From NCBI RefSeq assembly GCF_021341785.1, contig NZ_JAJTTF010000008.1:124001-188000 (forward strand): DNA of 64,000 bases, in the 5' to 3' direction. Position numbers and translations under genes: made by a program. Shown here piece by piece: positions 1-8,375 of the stretch. Under the pieces are notes generated by a model. The model did no database searches. It had not been told where the DNA came from and was given only the letters and a program-made list of their open reading frames with translations. Within the stretch, counting starts at the first letter, position 1. The number at the start of each line of letters is the position of its first letter. This DNA is from Microbacterium sp. Au-Mic1. Lineage in GTDB: Bacteria > Actinomycetota > Actinomycetes > Actinomycetales > Microbacteriaceae.

Positions 1-503
1 TGTCCACCCTGTTCATCGCGGGCTTCATCGCCGGCAGCATCGGATCCGCCCTCACCTCGCAAGCCTCCGTGGCCCGGATCCTGTTCGCGATGGGACGGGA
101 CGGAGTGCTGCCCCGCGCCGTCTTCGGACACCTGAACAAGCGCTTCGGCACCCCGGTGATCCCGATCCTCATCGTCTCGGTCGTCTCGCTCTACGCACTG
201 TTCGCCGATCTGCTCACCGTGTCGAACATGATCAGCTTCGGCGCCCTCATCGCGTTCTCCTGCGTGAACCTGGCGACGATCAAGCACTACTTCGTCGATC
301 GCGGCGAGCGCAGCGGATGGAACGCGGTCCGCAACCTCGTCCTGCCCGGCATCGGCTTCGCGCTCACGGTCTGGCTGTGGACGAACCTCTCCGGCATGAC
401 CTTCGTCGTCGGCCTGTCCTGGCTGGCGATCGGCTTCGTGTTGCTCCTCATCGTCACGCGGTTCTTCCGCCGTCCCACCCCGACCCTCGATCTGAAGGAG
501 TGA
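1..503 (+). CDS. Amino acid permease, APC superfamily (C-terminal part, 5' end outside window)
   Basis: Cytoplasmic-membrane secondary transporter that would import amino acids or polyamines with protons. The open frame enters from the window edge in frame 3, so the start is not visible; about 166 residues remain. They begin near the conserved helix with the sequence GSALTSQASVARILFAMGRD, which matches the TM8-loop region of APC permeases (small residues, then ARxLFAMGRDG). Three further hydrophobic segments follow, ending with an Arg-rich cytosolic tail (RFFRRPTPTLDLKE). The stop lies two bases before the TTG start of the amidohydrolase, so both are surely co-transcribed. That suggests the permease delivers a substrate whose amide is then hydrolysed. 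The family is certain; the substrate is unknown. Confidence 0.85.
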   Translation, partial: STLFIAGFIAGSIGSALTSQASVARILFAMGRDGVLPRAVFGHLNKRFGTPVIPILIVSVVSLYALFADLLTVSNMISFGALIAFSCVNLATIKHYFVDRGERSGWNAVRNLVLPGIGFALTVWLWTNLSGMTFVVGLSWLAIGFVLLLIVTRFFRRPTPTLDLKE

Positions 504-505
504 CA

Positions 506-2107
506 TTGGTCGACACGATCGTCATCGCAGCGCGGGTGCACTCGCTCGCACCGGAGACCGCAGAGGGGGCGGACGCCGTCGCGATCACCGACGGACGCAT
601 CACCGCCGTCGGGCCCAGAGCCGAGATCCTCCCGCTCGCGGAAGCGGCCACGGAGCTCATCACCCACGCGAGCGCGACGATCGTCCCCGGCCTCGTCGAC
701 GCGCACAGCCACCCGATCTACAGCCTCGGGATCGTCCGCGGGCTGTCGTTGACGGGCGTGCACACCTATGCCGAGCTCGTCGCGGCCCTCGAGCGAGGGC
801 GCGACGAGCAGGCCGGCGACGAGTGGTTCCTCGCCTGGGGCCTCGATCCGACCGCGTTCGAAGGACGCCCGATCGGCAACGCCGCGCTGCACGAGGTGCT
901 CGGGAGCGACCGCCCCGCCTACATCAAGATGTTCGACGCGCATTCGGGCATCGCCTCGGCATCAGCCCTGGCCCGCGCGGGAATCGATGCTCCGGTGACG
1001 CATCCGGACGGATCCGGGGCGGTCGGCGACGAGGGCGGCCGCCTCACCGGGCACCTGATCGAGTTCCCGACCATGGAGATCGTCGAGCGGACCCTGCCCG
1101 TCCTGGGATTCGACGACCGGGTCGCACAGCTCCATCGCCTGCTGTCGGACATGGCCGCGGTCGGCATCACGGCGGCGCACGTCATGGACCTGCAGGACGA
1201 CGACGCGCTCGACCTGCTCGCCGCGATCGAGGCGTCCGGCGACCTGCCCGTGCGGCTGCGGATCTCTCCCTGGGTCACGCCCGAGACGACGGACGCAGAG
1301 GTCGCCGCGCTCGTCGGAATGCAGGGGCGCGGCGGCCGGCGGTACAGGGTCGAAGGCGTGAAGTTCTTCATCGACGGCACGGTGGAGGGCGGCACCGCCT
1401 GGCTTTCGCGTCCCGACGCCGAGGGCGAGGGTCTGTCCTCGACGTGGACGCCCGCCGAGGACTACGCGGAGCGGGTGCGACAGTTCGACGACGCCGGTGT
1501 GCCCACCGCGACACACGCGATCGGCGAGCAGGGGATCCGCTTCGTCGCGGAGACGCTCGCGGCTCTGCCGAAGGGCGGCGTGCCGCACCGCATCGAGCAC
1601 ATCGAATCCGTCGAAGACGACGTCATCGCGATGATCGGCGCGAACGGCATCGTTGCGAGCATGCAGCCGACGCACTGCACGCACCATGTGCGCAGGGACG
1701 GCTCCGACGACTGGTCGCGGCGTCTCGGCGCCGAGCGCGCGTCGCGCGCCTGGCGCACCGCCGACGTGCGCCGCAGCGGTGCGGTGCTCGCCCTCGGATC
1801 GGACTGGCCGGTCGCGGCGTTCGACCCGTGGGAGATCCTGGCGGACGCCCAGGGGCGTCGATCCGTCGCCATGGCCGGCTCCGCGCCCGTCGGCCCGGAA
1901 CAGGCGCTCACCGCCGTCGAGGCGCTCGAGGGGTACACGTCGCATGCGCATCGCGCGGTCGCGTCGGACGGAGGACGACTCGTCCCCGGTGCGCCCGCGG
2001 ATCTCGTCGTGGTCGATCGCGATCCGCTGGCGGCCTCGCCCGAAGAGCTCCTCGGGGCTCGCGTGCTGCTCACCCTCGTCGACGGGAAGCCCACCGTCGG
2101 GCCGTGA
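506..2107 (+). CDS. YtcJ-type amidohydrolase (metal-dependent, amidohydrolase_3 family)
   Basis: Cytosolic metal-dependent hydrolase of the N-substituted formamide deformylase/YtcJ group, 533 residues. I choose TTG at 506 because an AAGGAG Shine-Dalgarno lies at 495-500 and the protein then starts with the usual beta-rich cap (VDTIVIAARVHSL). Metal-binding motif DAHSHP is at residues 65-70 (H67, H69). Further family landmarks are KFFIDGTVEGGTAWL near 285, THAIGEQ near 335, HRIEHIE near 361 and LGSDWPV near 430. It overlaps nothing and follows the permease by 2 bp, so they form an operon. A paralogue lies at 46576-48297, also next to a transporter. The substrate is unknown; an N-acyl amino acid or similar amide is an inference from context. 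Confidence 0.88.
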   Translation: MVDTIVIAARVHSLAPETAEGADAVAITDGRITAVGPRAEILPLAEAATELITHASATIVPGLVDAHSHPIYSLGIVRGLSLTGVHTYAELVAALERGRDEQAGDEWFLAWGLDPTAFEGRPIGNAALHEVLGSDRPAYIKMFDAHSGIASASALARAGIDAPVTHPDGSGAVGDEGGRLTGHLIEFPTMEIVERTLPVLGFDDRVAQLHRLLSDMAAVGITAAHVMDLQDDDALDLLAAIEASGDLPVRLRISPWVTPETTDAEVAALVGMQGRGGRRYRVEGVKFFIDGTVEGGTAWLSRPDAEGEGLSSTWTPAEDYAERVRQFDDAGVPTATHAIGEQGIRFVAETLAALPKGGVPHRIEHIESVEDDVIAMIGANGIVASMQPTHCTHHVRRDGSDDWSRRLGAERASRAWRTADVRRSGAVLALGSDWPVAAFDPWEILADAQGRRSVAMAGSAPVGPEQALTAVEALEGYTSHAHRAVASDGGRLVPGAPADLVVVDRDPLAASPEELLGARVLLTLVDGKPTVGP

Positions 2108-2151
2108 GCACCGCCGGCCCGACCGAACACGGCGGGCCTAGAGTGAGCCGC

Positions 2152-2502
2152 ATGGCTCCCGATCCCCGCGCTCTGCTCGAGGAGCTCCGCGCCGCGGCAG
2201 CGACCCAGGTCGCTGAGACCGACGCCGCGCTCCGGGAACTCCTGCGCGACCGGGAGGGCTCGAACGACGACGACGAACACGACCCGGAAGGCGTGACGCT
2301 GTCGTCCGAGTGGTCCCGCCTCCACGGGCTCGCCGATGCCGCGGCCGCGAAGCTGCAGCAGGTCGACGATGCACTCGCCCGCCTGGACGCCGGCACCTAC
2401 GGCATCTGCGCCTCGTGCGGCCGGCCGATCCCCGCCAGTCGTCTCGAGGTGCGCCCGTTCGCCGAGCACTGCGTCGCCTGCGCCGAGCGTCTCGGACGCT
2501 GA
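2152..2502 (+). CDS. DksA/TraR-type C4 zinc-finger protein
   Basis: Small protein (116 residues) of the DksA/TraR family, which in proteobacteria bind the secondary channel of RNA polymerase. An N-terminal helical, acidic region (Asp/Glu run at 39-46) is followed by the C-terminal zinc finger with C86-x2-C89 and C107-x2-C110, all four cysteines present. The ATG at 2152 is the only start giving a sensible N-terminus. No strong Shine-Dalgarno is seen. Actinobacterial members are common but their role is poorly defined; they lack the long coiled-coil tip of true DksA. The gene is convergent with the LuxR-type regulator downstream. Confidence 0.85.
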   Translation: MAPDPRALLEELRAAAATQVAETDAALRELLRDREGSNDDDEHDPEGVTLSSEWSRLHGLADAAAAKLQQVDDALARLDAGTYGICASCGRPIPASRLEVRPFAEHCVACAERLGR

Positions 2503-2541
2503 TGGCTCGCACCGAACCGGCGACCGCCTCCATCGTCGGTT

Positions 2542-2632
2542 GAGGTCGCGATCCCGAGTGCTGATGCTCGCGCTATGACGGATCCAGCTCGTTCTGCCGC
2601 CCTGTGGGCTGAGTTGTCGGGATCGCGGTCTC
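2542..2632. terminator. Large imperfect inverted repeat between convergent genes
   Basis: Arms of 16 bp (2542-2557 and 2617-2632, 14 of 16 paired, core CGCGATCCCGA) flank 59 nt between the DksA-like gene and the end of the LuxR-type gene; the right arm overlaps the latter's stop codon. There is no T-tract, so termination is inferred from position only. Confidence 0.4.
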
Positions 2633-4256
2633 ACAGCAGGCCGCGACCTCGCGCGACGGCGATCGCATCCTCCCTGTTGGTCACTCCGAGCTTGCGGTAG
2701 ATGCTTCGGACCTGGGACTTGACGGTGTTCGACGAGACGAAGAGGGCCGACGCCACGGCTTTGATCGATGACGTGTGCACGAGCTCGCCGAGCACGACGG
2801 CTTCCCGCTCGGTCAGGCTCGCCTCGTCCTCCCAGTGGAGCAGGAGAGACCGCGCCGGAATGTTCTGAGCGATGTCGTCGCGACCGACGTCTGCGAGCGC
2901 CCGTCTGACCCGTTCCAGGTCGGAGGACGGGATCAGCACGAGTGCCAGACGTTGACCGCTGTGCTCCAGGACGGCGGCGAGCTGGCGCGCGAGCCCCGCG
3001 GTCCTGGTCGACGGCGCGGCGCGGAGAAGAGCAGCCAGTTCGATGGTCAGCCGCTCCGCTTCCGAGCGGGCGGAGAGCCCTGCGACGACGGCGCGCCGGG
3101 ATTCGCTGAGAACCGTGTCGATGCGCCCGAGGACCAGAGCCACACGCGCGCGCTGCACGTGCGCGTCGGCGCCGAGGCCCAGATCGCGGCGGAGCGCGAC
3201 CGAGGCGGCGTGGGGGTCGCCGAGGGCGAGATGGATCACGCCGCGGATACCGGCGAGCCGATGCCGCGCATCGACGGATCGTCCCTCGGCGCCGCGCCTC
3301 GCGACCAACGCGTCGAGTCGGGCGATCGCTTCCCCCGGTCGCCCGTCGACGAGCTCCGTCCAGGCCTCGACGATCGCGATCTCGACCCAGAACTCGATCG
3401 TGTCGCGGTCGTGGACCATGCTCGCCAGATGCTCGCGCGCCGTGGCGGTGTCGAATCGCTCGAGGGCGATCAACGCTTCGGCCAGGCGGTAGAAGGTGCC
3501 CGAGTACATCGATCTCTGGACATCCGTCCAGTGGTCGTCGCGCGCGAGCTCGGCGTATCGGGCGGCCGAGCCCATGTCGCCGCGTAGGGCGTGGATGCCG
3601 GCCAGCATCGAGATGTTCCCGAACCCGTTGTGCGGGTGTTCCGGCGCCGCTTCGGCGTAGCCCTTCGCCAGCGTTCCGAGCGCCTCCTCGACGTTTCCCG
3701 CGTAGTAGAACGACGTCCCGATCTGGCTGTAGATCCGTGGGATGTCGCCGACCTCCGCGCGCTGGTCGTCGCTCAGGCCATCGAGCGCGCGCACGGCCGC
3801 TCGCGCGGAGCGGATCCCGAGACGAGGACGGCCGAGGAGGCGATACGCAACCGCCTCGCTGGCTCGGATGAGAGCACGATCGATCGCGGGGAGTTCGTGC
3901 TTCCTGCCGTGCGCCACCCGCAGGACGGAGAGGAGGATGCGGGCGGAACGGAGACGGTGGTGCGGGAGGCCGAAGAACGACAGGCCGTAGACGAATCCGA
4001 GAAGCGGACGGCTCTGGAGATCGGCCGGCGGCAGATCACGGAGAAGTTCGCGGAGCTCGTCCGAATGGGCGGCGATCAGCGCGAACCACTCGGCGCGGAG
4101 CAGATCCATGACGACGTCGTAGTCCTCGATCGCGACGGCGTCCGAGATCTCCTGCACGGTCGCCGGAACAGCCAGCTCGGGAGGATTCCGGAAAGAGCCT
4201 TCTCTGCCGCGTGCGTCGCTCGTCTGTCCGTCTCCCAGAGCCGGCGTGCTCTCCAT
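2631..4256 (-). CDS. LuxR-family transcriptional regulator with helical-repeat N-terminus
   Basis: DNA-binding regulator of 541 residues. The C-terminal 65 residues form a LuxR/GerE helix-turn-helix, recognisable from LTEREAVVLGELVH and the recognition helix SSNTVKSQVRSIYRKLGV. The preceding 450 residues are alpha-helical with TPR-like periodicity and an Ala/Leu/Arg-rich composition, resembling the sensor half of MalT/LAL regulators but without a visible Walker A ATPase domain. The ATG at 4256 is chosen because it leaves a 124-bp divergent spacer to the MFS gene; the frame stays open further upstream but antisense to that gene. It probably controls the divergent transporter. Ligand unknown. 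Confidence 0.82.
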   Translation of the reverse strand: MESTPALGDGQTSDARGREGSFRNPPELAVPATVQEISDAVAIEDYDVVMDLLRAEWFALIAAHSDELRELLRDLPPADLQSRPLLGFVYGLSFFGLPHHRLRSARILLSVLRVAHGRKHELPAIDRALIRASEAVAYRLLGRPRLGIRSARAAVRALDGLSDDQRAEVGDIPRIYSQIGTSFYYAGNVEEALGTLAKGYAEAAPEHPHNGFGNISMLAGIHALRGDMGSAARYAELARDDHWTDVQRSMYSGTFYRLAEALIALERFDTATAREHLASMVHDRDTIEFWVEIAIVEAWTELVDGRPGEAIARLDALVARRGAEGRSVDARHRLAGIRGVIHLALGDPHAASVALRRDLGLGADAHVQRARVALVLGRIDTVLSESRRAVVAGLSARSEAERLTIELAALLRAAPSTRTAGLARQLAAVLEHSGQRLALVLIPSSDLERVRRALADVGRDDIAQNIPARSLLLHWEDEASLTEREAVVLGELVHTSSIKAVASALFVSSNTVKSQVRSIYRKLGVTNREDAIAVARGRGLL

Positions 4257-4380
4257 GTCCGATATTCTGCCGGAGTCGTCGCACCCCGATCGACCGCGGG
4301 TACGGCCTGCTCCGACGAGCCGATGCGCGGCCTGTTCATGCCGCCCGGACAGAGGGGGGCTCGCCGGACGAGAGGCCGTC

Positions 4381-5667
4381 ATGAAGCACGTCGTGGAAGA
4401 ACCGCTGCCCCGTGAACGCCAGGATCCGCCAGCCGAAGGCACGCGGCTGCTCGGCCTGAAGGCGAACCTCGCGAAGTTCTTCCTGCTCGCCGCTCTCGTT
4501 CCCCCGGCGACCGTGGCGATCGCCCGACGAGCGTCGGAGCTCGAGGGTGCCGACGCTGCGGCAGGCTGGACTGCAGCCATCATCGCGATCGGCTCCGGCA
4601 GCGCGATCGCGGGCGCGCTGATCGCAGGGTGGGCGGCCGACCTCGGAGCACGGACGCTGCGCAGCCGCTGGTGGGTGCTCTTCGGGGGCACCGCGCTGGG
4701 GGTTCTCGCGCTCGCCTGGATGAGCCTCTCCCGTTCCGGATGGGAGCTCGCCGCCGGCTGGGGTCTGGCGCAGGGGGGCCTGTCGGGAGCGATCGCCGTG
4801 TCCCGGGCTCTGCTGACGCATGTGTCGGCCGTGCATCGGGAGCGCAGCGCGGTGGTCATGATCGCGGTGTCCTCGGTGGGGCTGCTCGTCCCCATCGCGA
4901 TGTTGATGCTCTTTCCCGGATCCGCGTGGGGGACGACGATCTGCCTCGCGCTGTGCGCTGCGGCTGTGCCCGCGATCGCACTGACGCGCACTTCTCCGCG
5001 GACCGGGGACCGGGACCGCGCTCGGGCCTCCGTTCCCGCGCGCGAGGCGGACCGCACGGCGGCGCCGCGGATGTCGTGGGTCGCGGTTCTCGTGCTCGGC
5101 TTCAGCTCGCAGGTCGCCTTGTCGGCGTACCTGACGTACCACCCGCTGGACATCGTCGCGCGTCTCGGTCTCGACTGGGATCGGGCGACTCAGGCGGGAA
5201 CCCTCGTCCTCGCCGTAGCGCTCCTCGGTCTCGTCGGAGCGGCCACCGTCATGCTGATCCTCCCCCGCATGCTCAGATCCACACTTCCGCTTCTCTCCAT
5301 CGCGGGGGTGCTGCTGGTGACGGGATTGATCCTCCGGGCGATGACGGCCTCCCTCGTGCCGCTGGCGCTGGCCGGCCTTCTCAGCGGGATCGCGATCGGC
5401 ATCAGCACCACCTTGCTCTTCACCGCCGCATTGGCGCTCACGACGTCGGAACGAGCCGGCTGGAGGCTGGGCGTGTACAGCGCCGTCATCGGCATCGGCC
5501 AGCTCATCGGCCCGTCGCTCGTCCTCGGGGTCGTGATCGCGATCAGAGGCGTCCCGGACTATTCCACGCTCTTCCTGCTGCTCGCCGTCATCCCGTTCGG
5601 CTGGATCACCATCGCGATCGTGCTGATGCTCCGCCAGCGGCGCAGGGACGCGCTTCGGTCATGCTGA
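4381..5667 (+). CDS. MFS-type membrane transporter
   Basis: Polytopic cytoplasmic-membrane protein of 428 residues with about 12 hydrophobic segments in two halves separated by a charged loop (TSPRTGDRDRARASVPAREA, near 215-235). The layout and small-residue-rich helices (GSGSAIAGALIAGWAADLG) fit the major facilitator superfamily; the loop after TM2 (WAADLGARTLRSRWW) resembles the family's motif A position. The ATG at 4381 is preferred over upstream in-frame starts because it follows a GAGAGG purine stretch and gives a short hydrophilic N-terminus. It is divergent from the LuxR-type gene, its likely regulator. Drug efflux is possible but not shown. Confidence 0.8.
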   Translation: MKHVVEEPLPRERQDPPAEGTRLLGLKANLAKFFLLAALVPPATVAIARRASELEGADAAAGWTAAIIAIGSGSAIAGALIAGWAADLGARTLRSRWWVLFGGTALGVLALAWMSLSRSGWELAAGWGLAQGGLSGAIAVSRALLTHVSAVHRERSAVVMIAVSSVGLLVPIAMLMLFPGSAWGTTICLALCAAAVPAIALTRTSPRTGDRDRARASVPAREADRTAAPRMSWVAVLVLGFSSQVALSAYLTYHPLDIVARLGLDWDRATQAGTLVLAVALLGLVGAATVMLILPRMLRSTLPLLSIAGVLLVTGLILRAMTASLVPLALAGLLSGIAIGISTTLLFTAALALTTSERAGWRLGVYSAVIGIGQLIGPSLVLGVVIAIRGVPDYSTLFLLLAVIPFGWITIAIVLMLRQRRRDALRSC

Positions 5668-5774
5668 CGGGCCCGAGACTCCTGCGGCGCGCCTCAGCGG
5701 CGCGACGCCCCGTTTCACCCCCATTTCACCCCGGAATCGATCGCTTCCCCCGCACGGCTCGGACAGGCTGTTGA

Positions 5775-5785
5775 GTATCCGATAC
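5775..5785. promoter_or_regulatory. Perfect short palindrome upstream of the repeat-protein gene
   Basis: GTATC-C-GATAC lies 140 bp upstream of the Tat-exported repeat protein, in a 258-bp spacer with no gene. It is the only strongly symmetrical, A/T-containing element there, so it is a candidate operator. The cognate factor is unknown. The spacer also holds a doublet of the phrase TTTCACCCC at about 5713 and 5724. Confidence 0.3.
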
Positions 5786-5925
5786 CTGCCGCGCGTGGGG
5801 AGTGGAGCAGCGCTCCGTCGGCGTGGGCGCAAGACGTTCGCGCCTGATCGCGGCATGCGATCTCGCGCCCGCCACCCACGACGCGCACCTGATTCAGAGC
5901 GTGACGACGAAGGAGAGACATCACG

Positions 5926-7317
5926 ATGATGCAAGGACGTGCAGCGGGAAAGACTCAGGGGCCGAACACGCCAGAGGGCGGGCCGTCAGTCGCCACGACG
6001 GGACGGATCAGCCGGCGCACGATCGTCCGAGGTGCGGTGTGGAGCGTCCCCGTGATCGCGACCGCCGCCGCGATGCCGCTGGCTGCGGCGTCGGTGGGTT
6101 CCCCGACTCTGAAGTTCATCAACGGCCCCTACAGCGTGGGCGGCTGCAGCGATCTGACCAACGTGACTCTCGCGGCGACGACGAACGGCACGACGCCTGC
6201 GGCGAGCACGACGGTGACCGTCGTCCTGCCGAGTGGTCTCACCTGGGCGGACGGGTTCACCGGCCCCCGCAGCTTCACGACGGACCCAAACGGCAAGGTG
6301 GTCCTGCCCGCGATCACAGCGAAGCCAAACGCGGCCTCCACCCCGTCTCTGGGTGCGTCGATGACCGGCGCGAACGCAACGGCGCCGGTGGTCGTGACCG
6401 CTCAGGTCGGCGCGAAGATCTACGACGTCGTCTCGACCGGGAACCCTCCCGCGACCGGGATCCCGCTCGGATCGGTGGCCGTCGGCCACGGAACCTTCCT
6501 CAACCCGGACGGCAGCCTCGTCTACTTCAACACCGTCGCGGGAAAGGCGATGCCGCTCGCGACCAACGTCACCAGCGGCACCACCATCCTCATCGGAGGA
6601 ACCCAGTCCTACTCCACGTATGTGTCGGGCGGGGTCGCCACCGTGCAGGACGTGGCCACGGGAACCACGATCACGGCCGCCGGCGTGCCGAACGGATCCA
6701 CCGCGGTCGGTCATGCGACCTTCCTCGCACCCAACGGAGACCTGTACTACTTCAACTCGGCCACGAACACGTCCGTCCTCGTCGCCTCCGGGGTGTCGAG
6801 CGCGAAGGTGTCGCTCTTCAACGGAACACAGCCCGTTCTGACCTTCGTCGCGGGCGGCGTTGCGAGGGCGTACAACGCCACCACCGGGAGCTACGTCACC
6901 GCGACCGGCGTCCCCGCCGGAACCACCGCCGTCGGCCATTCCACGTACCTCGCCCCGGACGGGCTGCTCTACTACTACCGGGCAGCCACCGGCACCGCGG
7001 TCGTGGTCAGTTCTGGCGTGTCCAGCGCGACAACGACGCTCTATGGCGGCACCGATCCGTACGTGACGTATGTGACCACCGGCATCCCCGCGGTCTACGG
7101 CGTCACCAACGGGACCTATCAGACCGCGACGGGCGTTCCCGCGAACTCGGTCGTCGTCGGACACGCGACCTACCTCGCACCGGACGGACGGTTGGTCTAC
7201 TACAACGCCGGGGCCAACGCGCCGATCGTCCTCGACACAGGTGTGACGAGCGCCGTCGTGCACCTCTACGGCGGCACCGATCCGATCGCGACCTACACGC
7301 ACAACCTGGTCTGTTGA
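5926..7317 (+). CDS. Tat-exported protein with 75-residue tandem repeats
   Basis: Unrecognised secreted protein, 463 residues. ATG at 5926 follows an AAGGAGA Shine-Dalgarno at 5910-5916. The N-terminus has a twin-arginine signature SRRTIVRG (R30, R31), a hydrophobic stretch and an Ala-rich probable cleavage region near 50-56. Residues 57-160 look like an Ig-type beta domain (LPSGLTWADGF, Thr/Val-rich). From residue 186 three complete and one partial repeat of exactly 75 residues follow (186-260, 261-335, 336-410, 411-463). Consensus landmarks are VGHxTxLxPDGxLxYYN, then GVSSA, LYGGTxP, ATGVP. There is no LPxTG or transmembrane anchor. The repeats look all-beta, as in a propeller or solenoid. 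Function unknown. Confidence 0.85.
   Translation: MMQGRAAGKTQGPNTPEGGPSVATTGRISRRTIVRGAVWSVPVIATAAAMPLAAASVGSPTLKFINGPYSVGGCSDLTNVTLAATTNGTTPAASTTVTVVLPSGLTWADGFTGPRSFTTDPNGKVVLPAITAKPNAASTPSLGASMTGANATAPVVVTAQVGAKIYDVVSTGNPPATGIPLGSVAVGHGTFLNPDGSLVYFNTVAGKAMPLATNVTSGTTILIGGTQSYSTYVSGGVATVQDVATGTTITAAGVPNGSTAVGHATFLAPNGDLYYFNSATNTSVLVASGVSSAKVSLFNGTQPVLTFVAGGVARAYNATTGSYVTATGVPAGTTAVGHSTYLAPDGLLYYYRAATGTAVVVSSGVSSATTTLYGGTDPYVTYVTTGIPAVYGVTNGTYQTATGVPANSVVVGHATYLAPDGRLVYYNAGANAPIVLDTGVTSAVVHLYGGTDPIATYTHNLVC
6481..7315 (+). repeat. 225-bp in-frame tandem repeats (3.7 copies)
   Basis: Repeat units start at 6481, 6706, 6931 and 7156, each exactly 225 bp apart with no insertion or deletion. The protein level is better conserved than the DNA level, where third positions differ, so the repeats are old and under protein-level selection rather than recently amplified. 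The last unit is cut at 53 residues by the stop codon. Confidence 0.92.
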
Positions 7318-7328
7318 CCCGGTGATGG

Positions 7329-7358
7329 AATGGCGGCGCGTGCATGTGCGCCGCCATT
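7329..7358 (+). terminator. Hairpin terminator after the repeat-protein gene
   Basis: Perfect 11-bp stem (7329-7339 with 7348-7358, arm AATGGCGGCGC) and an 8-nt loop, followed by TTC. It starts 12 bp after the stop codon. Confidence 0.65.
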
Positions 7359-7388
7359 TCCGTCGGCATCGCCCACCAGAATGGATCC

Positions 7389-8084
7389 ATGACCGCCGAC
7401 GCCGACGTCCTCGCCCGTGCCCTCACCTCCGATGCCCCGCTCACCTGGGTGCTGACCGGCGATTCGATCACGCACGGCCTGGTCCACACGCAGGGCGGTC
7501 GCACGTACGCGGAGCACCTGCACGAGATCGTCCGCGGCGAGCTCGGCCGGGTGCACGACGCGGTCATCGACACCGCGATCAGCGGATGGAGGGTGGTGCA
7601 GCTCCTCGACGACTTCGACCGCCGGGTCGCCACCTGGCGTCCGCAGGTGGTCACGGTCATGATCGGCACGAACGACTGCTCCGACGAGGGCGTGTTCCCC
7701 GTGATCACGCCCTCCGAGTTCGCGGCTTCGCTCACCGCGTTCGTCCGGCGCGTGCGCGAGCTCGGAGCGATCCCGGTGCTGCAGACGCCTCCCGCCGTGG
7801 ACGTGCCGAACGCTCCCGAGCGCGGCCGCATCGCGGAGTTCGCGCAGGCGGTGCGCGATGTCGCAGCAGCCGAGGGCACGATCCTCGTGGATCAGTTCGC
7901 CCGGTTCGCCACACTCGGCAACGGCGGGGTGCCGTGGGGACTGATGAACGACCCGTTCCACCCCAACGCCACCGGGCACGAGGCCCTCGCGCTCGAACTC
8001 GCCGAGGTGCTGGGTCTGGACCCGGCCGAGTCCCGCGTGCTGCCGAAGCTTCGCGCCGACGTCGCCGCAGGAAGGCTGAACTGA
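7389..8084 (+). CDS. SGNH/GDSL-family hydrolase
   Basis: Cytosolic esterase/acylhydrolase of 231 residues. Block I is GDSITHG with nucleophile S26, block III is GTND near 91-96, and block V is DPFHPNATGH with D188 and H191 completing the Ser-Asp-His triad. There is no signal peptide. The ATG at 7389 is chosen because it directly precedes the first conserved block by a normal distance. The gene stands alone between a terminator and the first palindromic repeat element. Substrate unknown; members deacylate lipids, carbohydrates or nucleosides. Confidence 0.85.
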   Translation: MTADADVLARALTSDAPLTWVLTGDSITHGLVHTQGGRTYAEHLHEIVRGELGRVHDAVIDTAISGWRVVQLLDDFDRRVATWRPQVVTVMIGTNDCSDEGVFPVITPSEFAASLTAFVRRVRELGAIPVLQTPPAVDVPNAPERGRIAEFAQAVRDVAAAEGTILVDQFARFATLGNGGVPWGLMNDPFHPNATGHEALALELAEVLGLDPAESRVLPKLRADVAAGRLN

Positions 8085-8107
8085 CGCGGAGAGCGCACCT
8101 TCGCTCG

Positions 8108-8252
8108 CTGGCCGCATGGCACCCTTCCAGGTCACCCGCTGGTCGCAATCTGCCCCTCCAGACCGCTCACTGGTCCCATGCCGCCCCTTCACGGGCATGG
8201 AAGGGGCGGTATGGGACCAGAGAACAGAGGCCGGCAGGACGCGACCAGCGGG
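8108..8252. repeat. Intergenic palindromic element A with 31-nt half-arm array
   Basis: The core palindrome is at 8170-8220: two 21-nt arms (8170-8190 and 8200-8220), 20 of 21 positions Watson-Crick and the last a G-T wobble, with a 9-nt loop. Left-arm-like copies start at 8108, 8139 and 8170, exactly 31 nt apart. A degenerate right arm ends at 8248. A 12-bp outer pair (8135-8146 with 8241-8252) encloses the core. Core arm phrases are CTGGTCCCAT and GCCCCTTC. Related elements are at 24614-24714 and 25621-25703. It fills most of the 291-bp spacer after the SGNH gene and could act as a terminator. Confidence 0.8.
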
Positions 8253-8375
8253 CGGAACCGGGACGTCGGCGCCGGTCGCCACGGGGTGACACGGGGGCGG
8301 GTGCTGAAGAGACTGCTGTGACCCTGCGATCCACCGATGACGGGCGGATCCGTCCGGCATAGGCTGAGGGGCATC

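Noticed and set aside
5802-7325. Overlapping plus-strand frame across the repeat protein
   Set aside because: Arg/His-rich shadow without signal peptide or repeats of its own; the annotated frame has a Shine-Dalgarno, Tat signal and ordered repeats.
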